From UBA1141 sp963665155 (GTDB taxonomy: Bacteria; Chloroflexota; Dehalococcoidia; Lucifugimonadales; UBA3495), in assembly GCA_963665155.2 (NCBI GenBank), contig OY761986.2, forward strand, positions 1,860,001 through 1,924,000: DNA of 64,000 bases. The letters run 5' to 3'. Positions 46,601-54,959 of the stretch are shown piece by piece. Position 1 is the stretch's first letter; every line of letters starts with the position of its first letter. The translations under genes were made by a program, and so were the position numbers. The notes beneath the pieces were generated by a model, which saw only the letters and a program-made list of their open reading frames with translations, had not been told where the DNA came from and did no database searches.

Positions 46601-47476
46601 GTGTCATCAATTCTCCCGGACCTGTCACAACTGACCGTCTTAAATGTCTTCGCCCACCCCGACGACGAAGGGTTCGGGTCCGGGGGCGTATTGGCCATGC
46701 TGGCTGCCCGTGGCGCTCGCGTGATCATGGTGTGCTCTACCAACGGCGATGTGGGCGAAATTAGCGATCCGGCCTTGGCAACGCCAGAGAACCTGGCGCA
46801 AGTACGGCAAGGAGAGATGCGCCGGGCCATGGAGGTGATCGGCGCCGACGTGGTCAGGTTTCTGGACTACCGGGACTCTGGCATGGAGGGCACGGACGAC
46901 AACAACCATCCCGACTGCCTGAATCAGGCTGCTCCGGAAGAGGTCGTGGGAAAAATAGTCGCCTTGATCCGGGAGTTCCGGCCCGATCTGGTAATGACCC
47001 ACGACCCCACCGGTGGCTACGGGCACCCTGATCATATCGCCGTTTACCGGCATGCCGATCACGCATTCAGGGTGGCTGGCGACTCCGAATACCCTGCCGC
47101 TGGCGAACCCTGGACTCCCAGTTTGCTTTACTACGTCTGTTTCCCTCGGAGCAGCTTCAGAAGAATATGGGAAAAGATGCTGGAGTTGGATATTAAACCA
47201 CCCTTTGCCAGCGAGATACTGGAAAATGTGGGTTCGCCCGATGAAGCGGTAACGACTGTCGTCGACGCCAGCAGTCACGTAGATACCAAAATCGCGTCTT
47301 TGGAGTGCCACCGAACTCAGATCGACCCGGGCGGACCATTTGGTAGGCTCCCACAAGAGTACATGAGAGAGATCATGGGCACCGAGTATTTCACCCTGGC
47401 AGCCCATCCACCGGGAGATACCGATGCCGACCTGTTCGCTCGTGTATTTCCCAGTGGCAAAATCTACGGCGCATAA
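46601..47476 (+). CDS. PIG-L family deacetylase
   Basis: 291 residues. The zinc motif AHPDDEGFGSGG (about residue 18) and the second ligand in GGYGHPDHIAVYRH define the LmbE/PIG-L family, which removes acetyl groups from GlcNAc-type amino-sugars. ATG/GTG choice: GTG at 46601. It lies in the hyu operon, 18 bases before hyuB, so it may act on the same substrate pathway. No membrane segment. Confidence 0.93.
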   Translation: MSSILPDLSQLTVLNVFAHPDDEGFGSGGVLAMLAARGARVIMVCSTNGDVGEISDPALATPENLAQVRQGEMRRAMEVIGADVVRFLDYRDSGMEGTDDNNHPDCLNQAAPEEVVGKIVALIREFRPDLVMTHDPTGGYGHPDHIAVYRHADHAFRVAGDSEYPAAGEPWTPSLLYYVCFPRSSFRRIWEKMLELDIKPPFASEILENVGSPDEAVTTVVDASSHVDTKIASLECHRTQIDPGGPFGRLPQEYMREIMGTEYFTLAAHPPGDTDADLFARVFPSGKIYGA

Positions 47477-47493
47477 GCGAGCCGAGGTTCAGC

Positions 47494-49119
47494 ATGGCAG
47501 TAGACCCCATTAGCCTGGAAGTCTTCAAGAATATGTTCATTTCCGTCTCGGAAGAGATGGGGGTGGCGCTGCAGCGAACGTCTTACTCGCCGAACATTAA
47601 AGAGCGGCGCGACTTCTCTTGCGCCGTGTTCAATCCCCAAGGAGAAATGATAGCCCAAGCGGCCCATGTACCAGTGCACTTGGGCGCCATGCCCTCTTCG
47701 GTTCGAGCGGCATTGGAAGTGTTTCCCAACGGATTACGCTCCGGAGACATGGTCATCCTGAACGACCCATACTTGGGCGGGACCCATCTTCCGGACATTA
47801 CATTGATCGCTCCTGTATTCGTGGAAATCCCCCCATCCCCCTTTGACAAAGGGGGAGAAAGGGGGATTTCAAAGCAATTTGCAGGCTTGGTCGCAAACCG
47901 GGGACACCACGCCGATGTTGGCGGCATGACCCCAGGCTCGATGCCACTGTCCACCGAGTTGTACCAGGAAGGAACCATAATTCCACCCATCAAGTTGGTC
48001 CGGGGCGGACGGGTAAATCAAGAAATAATCCAGTTAATCTGCCGGAACTCCCGAACTCCGGAGGAACGCAAGGGCGACCTGGCGGCCCAAATGGCGTCCA
48101 TACGCGTGGGAGAGAAGCGACTGCAGGAAGTGGTCCTGAGATACGGGTTGGCCGACACCCACGAGCATATGTCGGCGATACTGGACTATTCGGAAAGGGT
48201 AACCCGCCTGGCAATCCAGGGCATCCCCGACGGCACCTATAACGTGCTGGACTACATGGACGACGACGGTCTGGTAGACCAATTGGTGCCCATAGCTGTG
48301 GCGGTCACCGTTGACGGCGACGAAGTAACATTGGACTTTACCGGCACCTCTCCCCAACGCCCCGGTTGCATCAACGCTCCCGCTGCGGTCACCATGTCCG
48401 CTTGTTTATACGTGATCCGGTGCTTGGTGGGGGACGATGCACCGGCCAACCAAGGCTGCTTGCGCCCGGTGCACATCATTACTCCCAGAGGCACTTTGTT
48501 GAACCCGGAGCCCCAGCGTGGTGTGGCCGGAGGCAACGTGGAGACTTCCCAGCGCATCACCGATGTACTGCTGGCTGCCTTTGCCCAAGCATTGCCCGAG
48601 TTAATTCCCGCCGCAAGCCAAGGAACCATGAACAACATGATTATCGGCGGCCACGACCCCGTTCGGGAAAGGCCCTATGTCTATTACGAGACCATCGGCG
48701 GCGGCATGGGGGCCAGGCCTACCAAGGACGGCATTTCCGGCATCCATACCCACATGACCAACACCATGAACACGCCCATCGAAGCCATGGAGTTCGCTTT
48801 CCCCCTTAGGCTTAAACGCTACGCCCTGCGCCGAGGGTCGGGAGGCGACGGGAAATACAAAGGCGGCGACGGCATGATCCGGGAAGTGGAGTTCCTTGCT
48901 CCGGCCAGGGTTACCCTGCTCTCCGAGCGTCGCAAGCTCCCCCCTCCTGGGTATCACGGTGGGCACGATGGGCAACCCGGAGAAAATGTGCTGCTTCGGG
49001 GCGGCTACGAAGAGGTGCAGCTGGCTGGCAAAGAGATACTCGATGTTGAGGCTGGCGACATTTTAAGCATGCGCACGCCTGGAGGCGCTGGTTGGGGCGC
49101 TCCCGAAAAAGGCGAATAA
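47494..49119 (+). CDS. hyuB: Hydantoinase/oxoprolinase subunit B
   Basis: 541 residues. MAVDPISLEVFKNMFISVSE EEMG, SYSPNIKERRDFSCAVF, GDMVILNDPYLGGTHLPD and GGNVETSQRITDVLLAAF are HyuB landmarks, as is GGEGGxG-like RRGSGGDGKYKGGDGMIREV. It is the catalytic partner of HyuA. An insert of about 15 residues (PPSPFDKGGERGI, near residue 113) is encoded by a palindromic repeat and is absent from typical members. The next gene starts inside its last 28 bases. Confidence 0.95.
   Translation: MAVDPISLEVFKNMFISVSEEMGVALQRTSYSPNIKERRDFSCAVFNPQGEMIAQAAHVPVHLGAMPSSVRAALEVFPNGLRSGDMVILNDPYLGGTHLPDITLIAPVFVEIPPSPFDKGGERGISKQFAGLVANRGHHADVGGMTPGSMPLSTELYQEGTIIPPIKLVRGGRVNQEIIQLICRNSRTPEERKGDLAAQMASIRVGEKRLQEVVLRYGLADTHEHMSAILDYSERVTRLAIQGIPDGTYNVLDYMDDDGLVDQLVPIAVAVTVDGDEVTLDFTGTSPQRPGCINAPAAVTMSACLYVIRCLVGDDAPANQGCLRPVHIITPRGTLLNPEPQRGVAGGNVETSQRITDVLLAAFAQALPELIPAASQGTMNNMIIGGHDPVRERPYVYYETIGGGMGARPTKDGISGIHTHMTNTMNTPIEAMEFAFPLRLKRYALRRGSGGDGKYKGGDGMIREVEFLAPARVTLLSERRKLPPPGYHGGHDGQPGENVLLRGGYEEVQLAGKEILDVEAGDILSMRTPGGAGWGAPEKGE
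47824..47870. repeat. Palindromic repeat inserted in the hyuB coding sequence
   Basis: Nested dyad: outer arms GAAATCCCCC (47824-47833) and GGGGGATTTC (47861-47870), inner arms CCCCCTTT (47837-47844) and AAAGGGGG (47848-47855) with a GAC loop. The frame is kept. Repeats of this form (ending CCCCCTTTG/CAAAGGGGG) occur in many copies in some bacterial genomes as small mobile palindromes. Confidence 0.8.
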
Positions 49120-49628
49120 AGCTGGGTACGAATCTGGCCCTTATTTTGGTGGCCCGTATCATAGTGGTGATAGCCATCAGCTTAGCTCTCGCGGCTTGCT
49201 CGGGCGGCAGCCCTGATGTCGAAGATTTGTTGCTGGGGCCCGACGACTTTCCACGAGGCGAAGTCACCGAGTCCAACCCATTGTCGACAGTGACGCCCCA
49301 GGGCGTTTCCGCAGTCCAAGTCGATCTTTCGGGTCCGGACTTCACTTTGAACCAAAGCATTGTAATGTTTCAAACCCAGGCGTCGGCGCTGTCCGTCCTC
49401 TCGGGAATAAAGCAAGACCAATTGTCCCAAACCATTATTCCCGCTGATACCAGCCAATTCGAAGACAGTACCGAGTTCATGTTCGAAACTCACGGAACAC
49501 AGGAATTCTTAACCCAATTCTTCGTGCAAGGGTTAGCTCTGGTTAAAGTGACGATTTCCGGCCCGCGAGCGCCCGAGTTACTACCGGTGTACGCCGAAAA
49601 AGCACGCTCGAAGGTTAGCCGCCAGTAA
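49092..49628 (+). CDS. Putative lipoprotein
   Basis: 178 residues from TTG 49092, overlapping hyuB by 28 bases. A basic N-terminus (RSRKRRIK) and a hydrophobic helix lead to a lipobox SLALAACSGG, so the mature protein would begin at Cys. The rest is a soluble domain of about 140 residues with beta-like strands (GVSAVQVDLSGPDFTLNQSI) and no motif I recognise. It would sit outside the cytoplasmic membrane. Confidence 0.8.
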   Translation: MGRSRKRRIKLGTNLALILVARIIVVIAISLALAACSGGSPDVEDLLLGPDDFPRGEVTESNPLSTVTPQGVSAVQVDLSGPDFTLNQSIVMFQTQASALSVLSGIKQDQLSQTIIPADTSQFEDSTEFMFETHGTQEFLTQFFVQGLALVKVTISGPRAPELLPVYAEKARSKVSRQ

Positions 49629-49924
49629 GCATCCGGCGGCCATAAGCCGCTTGTTTTCCTCCCTCACAGTTCGGGCACAAGCCCTTTATCCAAACTACGC
49701 CATAAGGACGAAGGGACCGGTTTGCATGACGATGCTGCCGAGCGTTTAGCGTTGGCAAAGCTAGAAAGTAATGACGGATTATCGCTTCAGGAAATGACTT
49801 GAAAACCATAGGTAAATTAACCCGTGCCAGATTTACCGAAATGTCGTATAATTGTGCCGCTTCAAACAAAATTACAGGGGTTGTGGGCCAAGGGGCGCAC
49901 AGCCAAAGTAAGGAGATAATCGCT

Positions 49925-50125
49925 ATGGTAAAGTACGCCCGTTGTAACGCGGTGCTGTCATTGGCTCTGGATGAATCAGGACAGGCCTGCCGATACATGT
50001 CCAAGGCCGACACGGAAGATGCCGTCTTGGAGGACATGAGCAATCACATGACTTCAGTCCACCAAGTCGACCCAGGGGAATTGGTTTTGAACATACGAGC
50101 CTCGACGAAGACCACCCGCAAGTAG
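49925..50125 (+). CDS. Small DUF1059-like protein
   Basis: 66 residues. I chose ATG 49925 because AAGGAG lies upstream; the frame opens earlier (49799) but that part is not protein-like. The pattern MVKYARCNAVLSLALDESGQ, then CRYMSKADTEDAVLEDMSNH matches the DUF1059 layout (metal-binding-like Cys, then xxTEDxVLxxMxxH). Function unknown. A strong terminator follows about 110 bases later. Confidence 0.7.
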   Translation: MVKYARCNAVLSLALDESGQACRYMSKADTEDAVLEDMSNHMTSVHQVDPGELVLNIRASTKTTRK

Positions 50126-50232
50126 TCTCCCCGGGCCTGATGGAATCTGATTATTAGCCCTTAAGAAACTGGTGAATCGATTCTGTGGATACTACACTGT
50201 CTTCCCCCGAACCGGTTTGTAGGCCAACAGAG

Positions 50233-50273
50233 ATAAAGATAAAACCCCGTGAAAAACGGGGTTTTATCTTTAT
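50233..50273. terminator. Strong bidirectional terminator
   Basis: Perfect 18-bp stem: arms 50233-50250 (ATAAAGATAAAACCCCGT) and 50256-50273, loop GAAAA. A-rich on the left and T-rich on the right, so it can end transcription from both sides. Confidence 0.92.
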
Positions 50274-50386
50274 CCGAATAACTATCCAGCCCCTAACATT
50301 ACCCGCCGACCAAAAAATAAACTCGATAGCACCCCATGCCGCTGGGTCACGGGTTAATCGTTAGGAGCAACCCACCTACGCTGATC

Positions 50387-50731
50387 CTACTTGCCGTCGT
50401 CGAAAAGAACAATAACCGCCGCGTTTGCGATCACCATTGCATCGGTGCCATCCTCATTGGGCACCTCCAGACCGCCCGACACCGATTTTACCGTGGCCGT
50501 GCCGTGGGGCAAAATCGCCGCCACCGCAGCGCTGTCCACCGCTCCCGGATTGGGCACCCCGATGGTTACTTCAACCTGCATGTCATCGGCGGTCTTGCCC
50601 AACAAACGCTGAAACCCCAGGCTACTGTGGTGTATGGCGTCATACACGGCACGGGTGGCGGCGGCGGTGTAGTTGCGACCGTGAACATCGACACCCATCC
50701 CCATCTCCATAATGCATCTTACAAGAGCCAT
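50387..50731 (-). CDS. Lin0512-family conserved protein
   Basis: 114 residues from ATG 50731, with GGAGG ten bases upstream; the longer frame to 50884 lacks a ribosome site. MALVRCIMEMGMGVDVHGRN, TAAATRAVYDAIHHSSLGF, VEVTIGVPNPGAVDSAAVAA and DAMVIANAAVIVLFDDG match the small Lin0512 family of unknown function. It is convergent with the DUF1059-like gene across the terminator. Confidence 0.88.
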   Translation of the reverse strand: MALVRCIMEMGMGVDVHGRNYTAAATRAVYDAIHHSSLGFQRLLGKTADDMQVEVTIGVPNPGAVDSAAVAAILPHGTATVKSVSGGLEVPNEDGTDAMVIANAAVIVLFDDGK

Positions 50732-50923
50732 AGCTTTCGAACCTCCAGATAGGATTATTTTGGGCCAGGTTTTACATTGAACAAAGGACTCGCCGAACAA
50801 GGGACTCGTCAAATCTTTTGAGAAACTTGCTCGGAACGCCCTTCCTAACTTCAGAATTAGACCCCAGATGAAAGGCCCAGTCAAGGCAGCCAGATTAATT
50901 GCGGCGGCCCTGATTATTGCGGT

Positions 50924-52057
50924 TCAAACCGCTGTCCGGCCCATGTCCGACACATCGTAGCCACCCAGCGCTTCCACCCGGCGGCGCAGCCCAGGATTAC
51001 GTAGTAAGTCCAGCAACGCTTGCACTCCCGGCTCGTTCAGAAAGTGATTCGGGATTACCAAGTCGTATCTCTCTTCTTCCAGAGGCGCAAATCCCATCCC
51101 CAACGCCGTAGCGGCCACCTGCACGCCAACTCCCGCGTCGGCAATTCCCGCCGAAACTGCCCCGGCGACCGCCAAGTGACCCGAGGCCTCGCGGTCGTAT
51201 CCGTCCACCGCATCCGCAGGGATTCCATGGGAGTTCAACAGCCGGTCCAAGAGAGACCGGCTACCCGAGCCGGATTCCCGGTTTACCATGCGAATCCCCG
51301 GCCGGGAAAGGTCGTCGACACTGAAGATCTTCTTGGGGTTGCCCGGCATTACGATCAGGCCTTGTTGCCAGGAAGCGAAGGTTACTAATACGCAGGGAAA
51401 GGGAACCAAGCGGCGAACCCATGAGCTGTTGTATTCGCCCGTGACGTCGTCCCGCAGATGGCAACCGGCCACATGCGCTTCTCCCAACGCTAACCCGGTG
51501 AGAGCCCTATAGCTGCTCTCCTCGGATGAAACCAGCCTGACGCCGCGCCGGCCCAGCCATGGCTCCAGCAGCGCCATTGCGGGGTCACAGCCGAGGATAC
51601 TAAGGGCAGGCGATTCTAATTCAGCGTCGTCGAAGGGCCGTACCGTAACTTGCGAGGCGCCTGCCGGACTCGGCATTATCATCCCCTCGGCATCGGCTAA
51701 AGTGTGCCTGGCCGCCGAAGGGCCAATTACCGGACGGGCCAACAAACGACCGCCCACCCGCCAAAGCCTGGCCCTCTGGGGTTGGGACGGAGCGCCTGTC
51801 TGCTCGCCAACCGCAGTTCCTCCCGTCAGATCCGCCCTGATATTTTGCGGCTGGTCGCCAGCCAGAGAGAATAGTTCATCTACTTGAGTCCCCAGTGCTC
51901 GTGCCAACCGCAGCGCAACTTCGGTTGACGGCACCGATTTACCCGATTCAACGGCGAAATAGGCCTGGCGGCTTATGCCTGCCATTGCGGCCAATTCTTG
52001 TTGGGAACGACCAGCATGCCGGCGGAATCGGCGGAGATTATTTCTAAGTGACGTCAC
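50924..52057 (-). CDS. HTH regulator with periplasmic-binding-like domain (molybdate-type)
   Basis: 377 residues. Residues 10-65 are an XRE HTH (AGRSQQELAAMAGISRQAYF, then AVESGKSVPSTEVALRLARA). After a linker, residues about 130-360 resemble a type 2 periplasmic-binding domain used as an effector sensor (SILGCDPAMALLEPW, then RPGIRMVNRESGSGSRSLLD and SHGIPADAVDGYDREASGHL). This architecture is common beside molybdate transporters. It is transcribed divergently from the MerB-like/modABC operon across a 335-bp shared region with a dyad on the promoter, so it likely senses oxyanion or cofactor and controls that operon. Confidence 0.9.
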   Translation of the reverse strand: MTSLRNNLRRFRRHAGRSQQELAAMAGISRQAYFAVESGKSVPSTEVALRLARALGTQVDELFSLAGDQPQNIRADLTGGTAVGEQTGAPSQPQRARLWRVGGRLLARPVIGPSAARHTLADAEGMIMPSPAGASQVTVRPFDDAELESPALSILGCDPAMALLEPWLGRRGVRLVSSEESSYRALTGLALGEAHVAGCHLRDDVTGEYNSSWVRRLVPFPCVLVTFASWQQGLIVMPGNPKKIFSVDDLSRPGIRMVNRESGSGSRSLLDRLLNSHGIPADAVDGYDREASGHLAVAGAVSAGIADAGVGVQVAATALGMGFAPLEEERYDLVIPNHFLNEPGVQALLDLLRNPGLRRRVEALGGYDVSDMGRTAV

Positions 52058-52275
52058 ACCGTTAATCTCTTGCCTTTGCTTTCTTATTCATTTGTCGGTG
52101 TTTCGTTTGTAGAACCATGCTGCGGGCTGCCCTTCCGTTCAGGCTCAGGTCTTGAGTTTAATTAGACTGCCTGGTCGGATTACCCTAACTTGACCAGTTC
52201 GTCGACTTGAGCGGTTCGTACTTGTGCCCTCTCACACCTGGCATATGCGCGAACTGCTCCGTTCATAAAATACTC

Positions 52276-52320
52276 TGTACTTGTCAATATATCAAGCATA
52301 CTTTACAATCTGTCAGTACA
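52276..52320. promoter_or_regulatory. Promoter and dyad ahead of the MerB-like/modABC operon
   Basis: TTGTCA (52281-52286), 17-bp spacer, TACAAT (52304-52309) facing right. TGTACT (52276-52281) and AGTACA (52315-52320) form a dyad spanning the promoter; TGTCA also repeats. The divergent HTH regulator is the natural ligand. Confidence 0.7.
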
Positions 52321-52392
52321 ATCTCCTGGGCAGTTTCCCGATACTAATTGTTATGCAATAGTCCGTGTAATAGTTCGTGAATGGAGGCCAAC

Positions 52393-53040
52393 ATGGCTGA
52401 TTTAGCGACCCTGGACAATGCATTCCGGATAATCACGGCCCGCATGGTTCAAACCGGCCAAGCACCTCATTACACCGAGTTGGCCGGCGATCTGGGGGTT
52501 CAGATGGAAGAAGGAAGGCTGATTCTCCACGAGTTGATTGACACCGGAATCCCTGCCTGGCTGCATCCGGGGACGGACTACATCGCATCCTTCCCACCGT
52601 TCAACAACCTGCCGACCCAATACCGCATCACCGTCGGCGGCGAGCAGAAGTGGTTCGCCCAGTGAGGGATTGAGTCGCTGGCAGTTTGCTGGCTTTTTCC
52701 CGGACAAACAGTATCGATCAATGCGCCTTGCTTGGATTGCGGACAGCCTATGTCCCTGGAGATGAGGGACGGCCAAGTCCTTTCCGTCGATCCAGCGGGT
52801 ATCTTTGGCTACACTCCCGCTGCGCTTGGAGTCGGAGGAACCGAAGGCCGCCCTCACCGTTGAGCGGAAATGAACCTCTTCCGGTCGGAAGAGCACGCCC
52901 GAAACTGGAATGGATTCAATCTTGATTTCGTAGAACTACTGCAACCCCTGGATTATTGGGTGGAACGGTTTAGCGCGACCATGTTCAGTCAACGCGGCGC
53001 ACCAGACTACATCTCCCGACGGGATTCCGGAAATCTTTAG
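52393..53040 (+). CDS. MerB-like protein with two candidate selenocysteines (in-frame UGA)
   Basis: I chose ATG 52393 because GGAGG lies five bases upstream. The N-terminal helix-turn-helix-like part (APHYTELAGDLGVQMEEGRL) leads to KWFAQ, TGA (52663-52665), GIESLAVCWLFPG, then APCLDCGQPMSLEM. A second TGA (52861-52863) precedes AEMNLFRSEEHARNW, and the frame ends at TAG 53038-53040. Reading both TGA as residues gives 215 residues with no frame change. Position 91 aligns with catalytic Cys96 of MerB (U-G-I-E versus C-A-x-D), Cys113 with Cys117, and position 157 with catalytic Cys159. Each TGA is followed by a SECIS-like hairpin. modA follows within 35 bases. Conventional reading would give only the first 90 residues. 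The mercury role is inferred from family. Confidence 0.85.
52677..52693 (+). promoter_or_regulatory. SECIS-like hairpin after the first UGA
   Basis: 7-bp stem GCTGGCA / TGCTGGC (two G-U pairs) with loop GTT. The loop starts 19 bases after the TGA and has G first, as bacterial SECIS loops do. Confidence 0.6.
52876..52893 (+). promoter_or_regulatory. SECIS-like hairpin after the second UGA
   Basis: Perfect 7-bp stem CTCTTCC / GGAAGAG with loop GGTC. The loop starts 20 bases after the TGA; the GGUC loop resembles that of the E. coli fdhF SECIS element. Confidence 0.75.
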
Positions 53041-53073
53041 CCGCCACGGTTTTCCACGTCCCAAGAAACAGTC

Positions 53074-54129
53074 TTGGAAACAGTCTCGATACACATGATA
53101 GAGCTGACTTGCCCAAATGCGATTCAGGCAACACCCGGACATGCCTGGACCACTGCTCCTAAGGTTCAGCGCTTCGTTCAGGGCTTCATTCAGCGTTGGC
53201 TCCAATCGCTAAAGGAATCCTGTGGCTTAGTCTTGGGAACGATTTCCCTAGCCGGGCTCCTAGCATGTTCCTCTTCGGGTGACAAAGAAACTCTGACTGT
53301 GTTTGCGGCTGCGTCCCTGACGCAAGCGTTCACCGAAATAGCTAGGGCCTTCGAGCAAGGGCATTCAGAAGTTTCCGTAATATTGACCTTCGACGGTAGC
53401 CAGCGACTCAGGCTCCAACTGGAACACGGAGCGAAGGCCGATGTCTTTGCTTCAGCAGATGAACGGCAGATGGACCTGGCTCAAGAGTCGGGCTTGCTTG
53501 GCGGTGAAGCCGTCCCATTCGCTGCTAATACCCTGGTCGTGGCCGTGTCTGCGCAAGCAGGCGCGGAAGATGGGAGCGCTCACACCGGAGCCACCATCCA
53601 TTCCCTGAAGGACCTGGCCGGAGAGGACGTGAAGCTGGTCTTGGCCCATTCTGAAGTGCCCGCTGGCCGTTACGCACTGACCGTAATAAATTCTCTGGCA
53701 GATGACCCAGAGTTTGGGCCCCAATATTCGGCTCTGCTCTTAGCAAACATCGTTTCCCAAGAACCCAACGTTCGCGGCGTACTACAAAAAGTAACCATGG
53801 GAGAGGCGGACGCAGGCTTCGTGTATACGTCCGACCTAAGGTCGAATGACAATATTTTGGCGCTTACGGTGCCCAGCGAAGCGAATGTCGCTGCAGTCTA
53901 CCCGATTGCGGTATTACGTGACTCAGCTGAACTTGAGTCCGCAGAGTTATTTATCAGCTTTCTGACCTCGCCCCGCGGCCAAAAGATTCTCCAAGAGCAC
54001 GGCTTCAACGGTTTGGATTCCCATAACCAACCAACTTCAAGCAGGGGTGGGAATAACCTCCGCATGAGTTACCGGTTCGCTGGCCCGAAAATGGCCCACG
54101 GGTTAGCCCACGGGCTAAAGGAAGGCTGA
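53074..54129 (+). CDS. modA: Molybdate ABC transporter substrate-binding lipoprotein
   Basis: 351 residues in the open frame; the true start may be later, since the first 45 residues are not signal-like. The lipobox is SLAGLLACSSSG. The mature part begins LTVFAAASLTQAFTEIARAF, the ModA hallmark, and DVFASADERQMDLA and PAGRYALTVINSLADDPEFG are further family blocks. It captures molybdate (or tungstate) outside the membrane for ModB/ModC. A 12-bp tandem repeat encodes FVQGFIQ near residue 34. It follows the MerB-like gene in the same operon. Confidence 0.92.
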   Translation: METVSIHMIELTCPNAIQATPGHAWTTAPKVQRFVQGFIQRWLQSLKESCGLVLGTISLAGLLACSSSGDKETLTVFAAASLTQAFTEIARAFEQGHSEVSVILTFDGSQRLRLQLEHGAKADVFASADERQMDLAQESGLLGGEAVPFAANTLVVAVSAQAGAEDGSAHTGATIHSLKDLAGEDVKLVLAHSEVPAGRYALTVINSLADDPEFGPQYSALLLANIVSQEPNVRGVLQKVTMGEADAGFVYTSDLRSNDNILALTVPSEANVAAVYPIAVLRDSAELESAELFISFLTSPRGQKILQEHGFNGLDSHNQPTSSRGGNNLRMSYRFAGPKMAHGLAHGLKEG

Positions 54130-54131
54130 AG

Positions 54132-54959
54132 TTGGCCCTCAGTATGCGACGCCGGTTCTTCGCCCAACCGTCGGCGGCAGTTGGCGTGGGTGCCGGAGCC
54201 ACCCTGTTGTATGTGGCATTCATTGGGTTGCCCGTGGTGGCTTTGCTCATTAAGGCCGCTCAACAGGAGAGTTTTTTCTCCAGCTTGACCAGTGGAACGG
54301 CCCTGACCGCCATGCGGTTATCTCTGATTTCCAGCGCCATCAGCATGGTGGTCATTGTGTTGGTGGGTACGCCCTTTGCCTACCTCTTGGCCCGGAGCAG
54401 GTCGCCTTGGCTGCGGCTGGTGGACGCATTGGTTGAACTGCCATTGGTAATGCCACCGGTGGTGGCAGGTGTGGCCATGTTGATGGCCTTCGGGCGACGC
54501 GGCGTTTTAGGACCTCCCCTGGAGGATTTGGGTATCACTCTGCCTTTTACCACGGCTGCAGTAATCCTGGCCCAGATATTTGTTGCGTCGCCATTCTACG
54601 TCAGGTCCGCCAAGTTGGGATTCCAATCCGTAGCCACCGACCATGAGGACATTTCCCGGACCTTGGGCGTGTCTCCTTGGTGGACGTTCTGGAGGGTGAC
54701 AATCCCCCTGGCCGCCCCGTCGCTGCTCACGGGGCTCGCCCTATCGTGGGCTCGGGCAATATCGGAGTTCGGCGCGACAATCATGTTCGCTGGGAACCTT
54801 ATGGGCAAGACCCAAACAATGCCGTTGGCCATCATGAGCGCCATGGAAACCAGCCTGGACACCGCCATGGTATTGTCCGTATTACTTATCTTAGGGTCTT
54901 TGACAATTCTAGTAACATTGGGCATTTTTGCTCGTCGGCAATGGCAGGGCGCAGCATGA
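54132..54959 (+). CDS. modB: Molybdate ABC transporter permease
   Basis: 275 residues from TTG 54132 (ATG 54144 in frame). About six membrane helices. The EAA-type coupling loop is present: EDISRTLGVSPWWTFWRVTI, then PLAAPSLLTGLALSWARAIS and EFGATIMFAGN, which is the ModB signature. It begins two bases after the modA stop and overlaps modC (ATGA), so the three are one transport operon. Confidence 0.95.
   Translation: MALSMRRRFFAQPSAAVGVGAGATLLYVAFIGLPVVALLIKAAQQESFFSSLTSGTALTAMRLSLISSAISMVVIVLVGTPFAYLLARSRSPWLRLVDALVELPLVMPPVVAGVAMLMAFGRRGVLGPPLEDLGITLPFTTAAVILAQIFVASPFYVRSAKLGFQSVATDHEDISRTLGVSPWWTFWRVTIPLAAPSLLTGLALSWARAISEFGATIMFAGNLMGKTQTMPLAIMSAMETSLDTAMVLSVLLILGSLTILVTLGIFARRQWQGAA

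Noticed and set aside
49799..49924. Longer start for the DUF1059-like gene
   Set aside because: The extra 42 residues are not protein-like, and a proper ribosome site precedes ATG 49925.
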